DNA of 64,000 nucleotides from NCBI RefSeq assembly GCF_001664485.1, contig NZ_CP013630.1:561001-625000 (forward strand), written 5' to 3'. The first letter of the stretch is position 1, and every line of letters starts with the position of its first letter. Of this stretch, positions 26,026 to 32,706 are shown piece after piece. This DNA comes from Rhizobium sp. N324 (lineage in GTDB: Bacteria > Pseudomonadota > Alphaproteobacteria > Rhizobiales > Rhizobiaceae). The translations under genes and the position numbers were made by a program. The notes under the pieces are model-generated. The model was not told where the DNA came from. It saw nothing but the letters and a program-made list of their open reading frames with translations, and searched no databases.

Positions 26026-27347
26026 TCGGCCCGCGGCTTGACCAGCACGGCCAGGAAAAAGCCGCGGAAGAGCAGGAAGGCGTTCATAGCAAGCCACAGG
26101 CCGTGATTGCCGAAGAGCGGCACGAAGACGGCAAGCATGGCGAGGTAGCCGGCAAAGGACATCAGCATCCGGTTGCGCATCTCGGCCGACCATGTCGCGC
26201 CGATGAAGACCCCGTCCATCAGGAAGGCGAGTGCGCCGGTGAGCCCCGTCACCGCCGCCCAGGGCAGATAGGCCGCTGCCGCCTGCCGCACCTCGGGCGA
26301 AGTCGTCAGCACCGAGATCAGCCAGGGACCGGCAAGGAAGAAGAAGGCGGAAACGATCGCCGCCAGTCCGAAGGACCACAGGATCGTCAGCTTCAGCCCG
26401 CGGTCGAAAGCCGGCCGGTAGCGGGCGCCGACCGCCCGGCCGGTGATCTGCTCGGCGGCATTGGCCAGCCCGTCGAGATAATAGCTGGAGAGCAGCACGA
26501 AATTCATCAGCACGGCATTGGCGGCAAGCGTCACCGCGCCGAAGCTGGTGCCGATCCGCGTCATGATGGTGAAGGCGCCGATCAGCACGAAGGTGCGGAT
26601 CAGGATGTCGCGGTTGAGCGCGAAAAGCTCGGCCAGCCGGTGCCGGGAAACGATCTCCGCCCATGCCGGCCGATCGGCCTTGGCAAAGCCGTTGAGCACG
26701 ACAAAAAGCCCGACAAGCGCGCCGGCCGTCTCGCCGGCCATCGTTCCCCAGGCGACACCGGCCACGCCCCAGCCGAGCGTCAGGCCGAGATAGATCGACA
26801 GCAGGATGTTGATGCCGTTGATGATTGCCTGCAGCAGCAGCCCGATCTTGCCCTGCCCACGCCCGAGCACGAAGCCGAGGATGGCGTAATTGGCGAGCGC
26901 TGCCGGTGCGGCGAGGATGCGGATCGAGAAATAGGTGCTGGTCGCCTCTGCGATCGCGCCTTCCGCGCCCATCAGCCGCAAACCGGCCGCAATCAGCAGC
27001 GGCGAAAGACAGAGCAGCGCCAACCCGCTGCCGAGCGCAGAGATCAGTGCCCGCCAGAAGACGGCCTGTTGCTCGTGCTGGTCTCGCCGGCCATAGGCCT
27101 GCGCCGTCAGTCCTGTCGTCGATGCCCGCAGGAAGTTGAAGCTGCCCAGGATGAGATCGAAGAGCATCGCGCCGATCGCGAGCCCTGCCAGCGCTTGCGG
27201 ATTGCCCATATGGCCGACGACGGCGGTGCTCGTCAGCCCGAGCAGCGGCGTCGTCACGAAGCCGAGCGTCATCGGAATGGCGATCGACAGCACCAGCCGG
27301 TGCGTCACCTCGAAGGCAAGGGAATGACTGTTGCTGCGCGTATCCAT
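26001..27347 (-). CDS. MATE-family efflux transporter (DinF/NorM type)
   Basis: A 448-aa polytopic protein with about 12 membrane helices in two similar halves, each with the family pattern (first half GLTSTAVVGHMGNPQALAGL, second half GTSFGAVTLAANAVLMNF). It probably exports drugs or metabolites using a Na+ or H+ gradient; the substrate is unknown. I start it at ATG 27347; the longer frame adds 36 unlikely residues. Its last 25 bp overlap the 3' end of pyrD tail-to-tail. Confidence 0.92.
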   Translation of the reverse strand: MDTRSNSHSLAFEVTHRLVLSIAIPMTLGFVTTPLLGLTSTAVVGHMGNPQALAGLAIGAMLFDLILGSFNFLRASTTGLTAQAYGRRDQHEQQAVFWRALISALGSGLALLCLSPLLIAAGLRLMGAEGAIAEATSTYFSIRILAAPAALANYAILGFVLGRGQGKIGLLLQAIINGINILLSIYLGLTLGWGVAGVAWGTMAGETAGALVGLFVVLNGFAKADRPAWAEIVSRHRLAELFALNRDILIRTFVLIGAFTIMTRIGTSFGAVTLAANAVLMNFVLLSSYYLDGLANAAEQITGRAVGARYRPAFDRGLKLTILWSFGLAAIVSAFFFLAGPWLISVLTTSPEVRQAAAAYLPWAAVTGLTGALAFLMDGVFIGATWSAEMRNRMLMSFAGYLAMLAVFVPLFGNHGLWLAMNAFLLFRGFFLAVLVKPRADQTFRAAQ

Positions 27348-27375
27348 GCTTGCCCCATATCGAGGCCGAATCGCC

Positions 27376-27873
27376 TCAGCTTGACAGCACCATGGCCCAA
27401 TAGGGCAGGTTTCGGGAAGACGCATTATGGGCGACGGCGACGCCGAGACCGTCATAACGCCCGAGCATGTTTTCCAGATGATGCGGCGAGTTGATCCAGG
27501 CGGTCACCACCGCATCGACGCTCTGCTGGCCGGAGGCGATATTCTCCGCCGCCGGCAGTTGCACGCCGCTCGCCTTGACACGGGCGCCGAAACTGTCGGT
27601 GAGCCCCATCAGATGCGCCATTTTGCCGGCGCTTGCCATGCGTTTGGCCTGGAAGAGCGCGGCCGTGCTTGCTGCCGGATCGGAGCGAAGCGGCGGCAGG
27701 CCGTTTTTCGCCCGCAGCTGGTTGACGAGCGGCAATACGCTCGCCGTCTCGTCTTCACCATTCGAGGGCGTGCCGGCAAGGCGCGGGGTGGTGGTGCAGC
27801 CGGCGATGCCGGCGGCAAGCGAAAGTCCGGAAAGGATGAGCAGGCTGCGCCTGGAAAGGTCGATCGATGTCAT
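27376..27873 (-). CDS. CAP (SCP/PR1-like) domain lipoprotein
   Basis: A 165-aa lipoprotein: twin-Arg start SRRSLLILSGLSLA with lipobox IAGC, a short linker, then a bacterial CAP domain (about 45-163). The characteristic pieces are LPLVNQLRAKNGLPPLRSD, KMAHLMG with the first His, ENIASGQQS with the Glu, and WINSPHHLENMLG with the second His. The role of bacterial CAP proteins is mostly unknown. It lies 1 bp from the small membrane-protein gene upstream, in the same direction. Confidence 0.9.
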   Translation of the reverse strand: MTSIDLSRRSLLILSGLSLAAGIAGCTTTPRLAGTPSNGEDETASVLPLVNQLRAKNGLPPLRSDPAASTAALFQAKRMASAGKMAHLMGLTDSFGARVKASGVQLPAAENIASGQQSVDAVVTAWINSPHHLENMLGRYDGLGVAVAHNASSRNLPYWAMVLSS

Positions 27874-27874
27874 G

Positions 27875-28141
27875 TTACCGGCGATAGCTGAAAAGGCGAA
27901 GGATGACGAAGAGCGGGATGACGATCGTCGCCCCGAGCAGGAGATAGTCGCCGACGCGCCCGAGCGCCGAAAAGCCCCGATGCCAGATTTCCAGGATGAA
28001 ATCCCGGAACCCATAGATGATGTTCCACGGCGTCAGGCCGAAGACGGTCATGACGAAACCGACGATCAGCGACACGACCACAAGCTTTATCAATGTGCGG
28101 GCGAAGGAATCGCCGAGGAACCTGTTCACCTGATCGGACAT
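27875..28141 (-). CDS. Small two-helix membrane protein (DUF6460 type)
   Basis: An 88-aa protein, MSDQVNRFLGDSFARTLIKL, with two membrane helices (about 17-40 and 62-83) and the conserved middle GLTPWNIIYGFRDFIL. It looks like the rhizobial DUF6460 family, function unknown. ATG 28141 follows AGGAG on the minus strand. It appears to form an operon with the CAP lipoprotein. Confidence 0.75.
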   Translation of the reverse strand: MSDQVNRFLGDSFARTLIKLVVVSLIVGFVMTVFGLTPWNIIYGFRDFILEIWHRGFSALGRVGDYLLLGATIVIPLFVILRLFSYRR

Positions 28142-28299
28142 GCGCCATCTCCTGTTTGCCCTTGGAATAAGGTTGCCGCGATCTCGCCGCAAGCCCTTTC
28201 CGGAATTGGCTGCTTCGCCTCTGAAATAGGACTTGAGTTTTTTTGTGGCCGCCGCCAAATGCCGGCCAACCCCGAATGCGGGCAACACCAGGTTCCTCG

Positions 28300-29232
28300 A
28301 TGCAGTCCCACCAGCTTTCCTCCGGCGATGTCATCGCCGACCGCCGCGCCGATTATGCCAGGATGCTCGAAGAGGGCGGCGAGCCGGAGGCGGCGGCCGA
28401 GCTGATGGAGCAGGCCCTCGAACTCGTGCCCGGCTGGGCGGCTGGCTGGTATCGCCTTGCCAGCTACCGTGAAAAGGCGGGCAGGGGCGAAGCGGCGATC
28501 GAGGCCTATCGCAACACGCTTGCCCTCGATCCCGAAGACATTTTCGGCGCCGCCCTCAAGCTCGCCCTTCTCGGCGACGCCGCGACACCTGACCGGCCGC
28601 CGAGCCGCTATGTCGAGCGCCTGTTCGACGACTATGCCGATCGTTTCGAATTGGCGCTGGTCGAAAAACTCGATTACACCGTCCCGCAGAAGCTCGCCGC
28701 CCTCGTCGCCTCCACCGGCAGGCATTACCGATTGGCCGTCGATCTTGGCTGCGGCACCGGCCTGCTCGGCCCGGAAATCCATGGCCGTGTCACCCGCCTC
28801 GAGGGCTTCGACCTCTCGCAGAACATGCTGGCCAAGGCCGCGGAGAAGGGGGTCTATGATCACCTCGCCCAGGCCGATCTCTCGCTGGGACCCGATCTCT
28901 CCGGCCTCTTTGCCGAGGCCGGGCGTGGGCGCGCCGACCTGGTAACGGCAGCCGACGTGCTGATGTATCTCGGCAATCTCGAAAGCGTCTTTGCCATCAT
29001 CGAGGACCTCGCCGCATCGGGCGCCGACATCGCCTTTTCCGTCGAGGATGCGGCGGACTGCGGCGGTTTCCACCTCGCGCCGTCGCTGCGTTATGCCCAT
29101 TCGGAAGCCTATGTGAGGCAGCTCGCTGCCCGCCACGGCTTCGACATCCTCAAGATCGTCAAGGCGGTCATTCGCAAAGATGGCGGCAAACCGGTTGCCG
29201 GCATTCTGTTTCTTACGCGCAAGCCCGCATGA
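28300..29232 (+). CDS. TPR-linked class I SAM-dependent methyltransferase
   Basis: The 310-aa product starts MQSHQLSSGDV. It has an N-terminal tetratricopeptide-like segment (about 12-80: AAELMEQALELVPGWAAGWY and the repeated EAIEAYRNTLALDPED pattern), then a methyltransferase domain. The SAM motif is LAVDLGCGTGLLGPE, followed by EGFDLSQNMLAKA and LVTAADVLMYLG. The substrate is unknown; the TPR suggests a protein partner or target. It is divergent from the CAP/DUF6460 pair. Confidence 0.9.
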   Translation: MQSHQLSSGDVIADRRADYARMLEEGGEPEAAAELMEQALELVPGWAAGWYRLASYREKAGRGEAAIEAYRNTLALDPEDIFGAALKLALLGDAATPDRPPSRYVERLFDDYADRFELALVEKLDYTVPQKLAALVASTGRHYRLAVDLGCGTGLLGPEIHGRVTRLEGFDLSQNMLAKAAEKGVYDHLAQADLSLGPDLSGLFAEAGRGRADLVTAADVLMYLGNLESVFAIIEDLAASGADIAFSVEDAADCGGFHLAPSLRYAHSEAYVRQLAARHGFDILKIVKAVIRKDGGKPVAGILFLTRKPA

Positions 29233-29441
29233 GCGAATATTTCTTGCGATTTCTTATTAGGTCAGCATTACTTACCTATTTCGCTTGATTGGCACGCCAG
29301 AACACTGATATTGCACAGCTATCCGCAGAAAGCGCGGCGATAAAACGCCGGGCGATCCTGTTCATTTCACAATCAAAACCCACCGCGTCCGGCTTTCCCC
29401 GGACGTGTTCCTGAACGCGTCTGCTGTTGGAGACTGGCGAC

Positions 29442-30077
29442 ATGACACAGCTCATCAATGCCCTTGGCTTCTGGAATACCAGCGCCACGCGCCATGCCCC
29501 GATCGAGGATGTGCAGGGCATCTTCTCCGGCAGCCTGGTCGCCGCACTCGGCCTCTACGTGCTCGCCAGCGCCGGGCTTCTCACAGGCAGCACCGCCGGT
29601 GTGGCCTTCCTTCTGCATTATGCTTTCGGCGTCAATTTCGGTCTTGCCTTCTTCCTGCTCAACCTGCCGTTCTTTTGGCTGTCGTGGAAGCGTCTCGGCA
29701 TGGCTTTCACCATCAAGACTTTCGTCGCCATCGGCCTGACCTCGGTGCTATCAGACGTGCAGTCGCGCTTCTTCTCCATTTCGAGCATCCATCCGGCCTG
29801 GGCCGCCCTTCTCGGCGGCCTGTTGCTCGGCTTCGGCGTGCTGGCGCTCTATCGCCACCGCGCCAGCCTCGGCGGCGTCGGCATTCTCGGAGTCTATCTG
29901 CAGGAGCGGTTCGGCATCCGCGCCGGCCTAGTCCAGCTCGCCATCGACCTCTGCGTGCTCGCCGCCGCCTTCTTCGTCACCACGCCGCCCACCGTCTTCT
30001 ATTCCGTCCTCGGCGCCGTCGTCCTCAACCTCTTCGTCGCCATCAACCACCGCGCCGACAGGTACATCGCGCTCTGA
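29442..30077 (+). CDS. YitT-family membrane protein, paralogue 1
   Basis: A 211-aa membrane protein with about five or six helices and the YitT-type sequence AALGLYVLASAGLLTGSTAG and GFGVLALYRHRASLGGVGIL. ATG 29442 follows TGGAGA. The function of YitT proteins is unknown; transport is suspected. A close paralogue lies at 31962-32594: both begin with a short soluble segment (DVQGIFSGSLVAALG versus DAQGIVAGSMLAVLG) and both end with INHR.DRYIA. Confidence 0.88.
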   Translation: MTQLINALGFWNTSATRHAPIEDVQGIFSGSLVAALGLYVLASAGLLTGSTAGVAFLLHYAFGVNFGLAFFLLNLPFFWLSWKRLGMAFTIKTFVAIGLTSVLSDVQSRFFSISSIHPAWAALLGGLLLGFGVLALYRHRASLGGVGILGVYLQERFGIRAGLVQLAIDLCVLAAAFFVTTPPTVFYSVLGAVVLNLFVAINHRADRYIAL

Positions 30078-30174
30078 CATTACAAATCCGTAAGCCATTC
30101 TAAACAAAACGTAACTTGCCCCTGCTCCGTTCCGGCGCGAAACTCCACTCGCGCCGGATTTGATGAGGTGAGTT

Positions 30175-30342
30175 ATGTCAGATTTGGAAAAGCTTGTGAG
30201 ACGCCGCATGCAGGAAGAATACGCCAAGGGCGCTTCCGCAGAGGAAATCGCAAAAGTCGTCCGCGACCTCTTCAACAGCATCGACCTTTCGGGCTCATCG
30301 CCTGACGCCGTTGCCGGACGGGGCACGAACGATCGCGAGTAA
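30175..30342 (+). CDS. 55-aa small protein of unknown function
   Basis: A short gene: ATG 30175 with a strong GAGGTGAG ribosome site at 30164-30171. The product is MSDLEKLVRRRMQEEYAKGA, then SAEEIAKVVRDLFNSIDLSG and a flexible tail ending TNDRE. It is charged and helical, with no signal peptide. A hairpin (CCGGCGCGA and TCGCGCCGG) lies just before it at 30132-30157, and a second follows the stop. Function unknown. Confidence 0.65.
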   Translation: MSDLEKLVRRRMQEEYAKGASAEEIAKVVRDLFNSIDLSGSSPDAVAGRGTNDRE

Positions 30343-30350
30343 CGGAATAT

Positions 30351-30382
30351 TCAACCGACCCGAGATTTTCGGGTCGGTTGTT
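30351..30382. terminator. Hairpin after the 55-aa gene
   Basis: CAACCGACCCGA and TCGGGTCGGTTG pair over about 12 bp around a short loop, 9 bp past the stop. The T-run is poor (GTTGTTGGG), so it may terminate weakly or protect the 3' end. Confidence 0.6.
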
Positions 30383-30556
30383 GGGATGCCATCATCCCCC
30401 GCACCGACACCCAGCTCTCCATTCGGCTATTGCCACATCCTGGGTCGAGCCACGTGTCTTAGTCCAGGCAAAAGTGCCCGCAGGGCAGATGGGGTGATAA
30501 GCCCACGTAAAAATCGCCGCCGTGCGCCTATTCCTCGCTGTCCTTGCTCCACAAAC

Positions 30557-30600
30557 CACCCCACACTCCGTCATCCTCGGGCTTGACCCGAGGATCCACG
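30557..30600 (+). repeat. Family A palindrome, copy 10
   Basis: Forward copy, CACACTCCGTCATCCTCGGG onward, with an A for G change in the lead. It is separated from copy 11 by a short spacer of about 20 bp. Confidence 0.8.
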
Positions 30601-30620
30601 CTGGCCTCCGTCAGACGGGG

Positions 30621-30664
30621 CCATGGATCCCAGGCTCAAGGCCTGGGATGACGGAGATTGGGGG
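30621..30664 (-). repeat. Family A palindrome, copy 11 (divergent)
   Basis: Reverse copy, CCATGGATCCCAGGCTCAAG onward. The stem sequence has changed on both sides (CCCAGGC and GCCTGGG), so pairing is kept. This shows that selection or gene conversion acts on the structure. Confidence 0.75.
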
Positions 30665-30847
30665 TCTGTTTTGCCAAACTCGCCGTCGATGCAGCGGATG
30701 GCACGTCACACTTCCTGGTTCTACGAGATACCGTGTGGCCTCACGCTTTCCTGGTTGAGCCATCGGTCTCACCCGCTCCTTGGACTGAGGCGAGAAGAGG
30801 ATATGCCGTGACCTCTCCATCCCCCGCTCACCTCTATCGCATCGGCC

Positions 30848-31309
30848 TCAAGCTGCTTTCACTGCTGCATCGATCGGATGCTGCGAGCGGAAGCCGACCG
30901 CCAGCCGGTTCCAGATGTTGATCGCGCCGATCGCCACGGTGATCTTCGTCATCTCCTCTTCGGAGAAATGCGCCTTCAGCGTCTCGTAATCGGCGTCCGG
31001 CGCGCCCGTCTTGGCGATATTCGTCACGGCGTCGACCCAGCCGAGCAGGGCGCGTTCGCGGGCGTCATAAACCGGCGATTCCCGCCAGACGCACATCAGG
31101 TTGATCCATTGCTCGGAGAGCCCGTCGTGGCGGGCTTCCTTCACATGCATGTCGACGCAATAGGCGCAGCCGTTGATCTGCGAGGCGCGCAGCTTGATCA
31201 GATGGATGAAGCGGCGCTCCAGCCCGGAAGACTGGACATATTGCTCGAGTGCGGCGACCGCCTTGTAGGCATCGGGGGCGGCTTTGGCGAAGTTGAAACG
31301 CGGTTGCAT
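30848..31309 (-). CDS. AhpD-like / carboxymuconolactone decarboxylase-family protein
   Basis: A 153-aa protein with the AhpD-type redox motif CAYCVDMH (about residues 48-55) and the typical RRFIHLIKLRASQINGCAYC context. Members act as alkyl-hydroperoxidases or related oxidoreductases; the substrate is unknown. It lies 21 bp downstream of the Rrf2 regulator gene, in the same direction, so the pair looks like an autoregulated redox-response operon. Confidence 0.92.
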   Translation of the reverse strand: MQPRFNFAKAAPDAYKAVAALEQYVQSSGLERRFIHLIKLRASQINGCAYCVDMHVKEARHDGLSEQWINLMCVWRESPVYDARERALLGWVDAVTNIAKTGAPDADYETLKAHFSEEEMTKITVAIGAINIWNRLAVGFRSQHPIDAAVKAA

Positions 31310-31330
31310 GATCTTCTCCTTTGTTGTGGC

Positions 31331-31831
31331 TCAGCGAGCCGTCTTGCGTTCATGGATTTCAAGGAAGGCGCAGCCTCTGGCTGCGATCGATCCGTCGTCG
31401 AGGGCATTCAATTCGATGCCGAGATCGGCAATGCTGGTTTTGGCGAGTTCGGCCCGGTAGACCCGTTCTGCCCGGAGCATCGCCGCGCTGATATTGCAGG
31501 GCTTGGCAAAGAAGCGATCGGAGACAGGGTTCGGGCCGCGCTGGCGGATTTCGGCGCAGCGGAACGCCGGCGCCGGTCCTTCGACCGCGAGCAGAATATC
31601 GAGCAGCGAAATCTCTTCCGCCGCCTTTGCCAGCCGGTATCCGCCTTTCGGCCCCGGCACGGTATCGAGGATGCCGGCGCCAGACAGCGCCTGCAGATGT
31701 TTCAACAGATAGCTCGTCGACACCCCGTGGAATTCCGCCAGGGCCGCGGCCGACAGCACGCCGCCCTCGGAAAGGCCGGAAAGCATCGCAACGCTGTGAA
31801 TGGCCTGCTCGACGCCATCGCTCATCTTCAT
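31331..31831 (-). CDS. Rrf2-family transcriptional regulator
   Basis: A 166-aa protein with a winged helix: VLSAAALAEFHGVSTSYLLK is the HTH and GPKGGYRLA the wing, followed by the dimerisation helix region ISLLDILLAVEG. Cysteines occur as FRC, KPC and RGC, but not in the three-Cys spacing of IscR-type cluster binders. NsrR or NO-type sensing cannot be claimed. AGGAG precedes the start, and an inverted repeat lies 20 bp upstream. Confidence 0.92.
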   Translation of the reverse strand: MKMSDGVEQAIHSVAMLSGLSEGGVLSAAALAEFHGVSTSYLLKHLQALSGAGILDTVPGPKGGYRLAKAAEEISLLDILLAVEGPAPAFRCAEIRQRGPNPVSDRFFAKPCNISAAMLRAERVYRAELAKTSIADLGIELNALDDGSIAARGCAFLEIHERKTAR

Positions 31832-31850
31832 CGAGGCAATCTCCTAATCG

Positions 31851-31867
31851 TGGATAAAATATATCCA
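31851..31867. promoter_or_regulatory. Probable operator of the Rrf2 regulator
   Basis: A perfect inverted repeat TGGATA-AAATA-TATCCA in a strikingly AT-rich patch, 20-36 bp upstream of the Rrf2 start codon. Rrf2 regulators commonly bind such sites over their own promoter. Confidence 0.65.
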
Positions 31868-31961
31868 TGATTATAGCGGCTGTCAAGAGCAGACCTTAGG
31901 GCTGGCCGCTTGCCTTTCTCCCGACGACGGATAGAAACGGGAAAAACGACAGGGGAACATC

Positions 31962-32594
31962 ATGGCAGCCAACGCCTTTACAGGCCTTCTGAACTCCAGC
32001 GCCGACCGCCATTCGCTGTTCGACGACGCCCAGGGCATCGTCGCCGGCAGCATGCTCGCCGTGCTTGGCGTCTCGCTGCTCTCCGGCGCCGGACTGCTTG
32101 CCGGCGGCACGGCCGGTCTCGCCTTCCTCGCCCATTATGCGACCGGCTTCAGCTTCGGCCTCTGCTTTTTTGCCGTGAACCTGCCCTTTTATTATCTCGC
32201 CTTCCGCCGCATGGGGCCGGCCTTTACCATCAAGACCTTCGCCGCCATCGCGCTGACCTCGGTTCTGTCCGAATTCGTGCCCGGCTTCATCGGCATTGGG
32301 CATGTCAATCCTATTGCCGGGGCGCTCTTCGGCGGCCTTGTCATCGGCGCCGGCATGCTGGCGCTCTTCCGGCACCGCGCCAGCCTCGGCGGCATCGGCA
32401 TCCTCGCCCTCTATATCCAGGATCGTCTCGGCTGGCGCGCCGGCCTCGTCCAGCTCGGCTTCGACTGTCTCATCCTGGCGCTCTCCTTCCTCGTCGCCAG
32501 CCCCTCGATCATCGCCTGCTCCGTGCTCGGCGCCATCGTGTTCAACCTCACGCTCGCCATCAACCACCGCAAGGACCGCTATATCGCAGTCTAA
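31962..32594 (+). CDS. YitT-family membrane protein, paralogue 2
   Basis: A 210-aa homologue of the protein at 29442-30077. The two agree over most of their length, including FTIKTF.AIALTSVLS (AIGLTSVLS in the other), ALFRHRASLGGIGILALYIQ and the C-terminal INHRKDRYIAV. It is divergent from the Rrf2 gene. Duplication with later divergence is the simplest explanation. Function unknown. Confidence 0.88.
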   Translation: MAANAFTGLLNSSADRHSLFDDAQGIVAGSMLAVLGVSLLSGAGLLAGGTAGLAFLAHYATGFSFGLCFFAVNLPFYYLAFRRMGPAFTIKTFAAIALTSVLSEFVPGFIGIGHVNPIAGALFGGLVIGAGMLALFRHRASLGGIGILALYIQDRLGWRAGLVQLGFDCLILALSFLVASPSIIACSVLGAIVFNLTLAINHRKDRYIAV

Positions 32595-32603
32595 ATCAGG
32601 CAA

Positions 32604-32655
32604 GCAGCGCATGATGTCGCCCGAAAACCGCTCACACTTTTCGGCATCATGCGCG
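32604..32655. repeat. Family F (CATGTCG) palindrome, copy 2
   Basis: CGCATGATGTCGCCCGAAAA and TTTTCGGCATCATGCGCG form an inverted repeat of about 18 bp arms, just after the second YitT gene. It could act as a transcription-end structure. Confidence 0.65.
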
Positions 32656-32706
32656 TAAGCGGATGGCGGCTCTTCTTTTTCCCTGAGCTTTCACTACCTT
32701 CAGGGC

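Larger units (their letters stand above)
30343..30847. other. Intergenic region with inverted family A pair
   Basis: The 505 bp between the small gene and the AhpD-like gene contain the hairpin at 30351 and family A copies 10 and 11. I see no gene in the rest. Confidence 0.7.

Noticed and set aside
28126..29136. Minus-strand 336-aa frame opposite the methyltransferase gene
   Set aside because: The plus strand carries a complete SAM-binding motif and TPR; the antisense frame has no recognisable feature.
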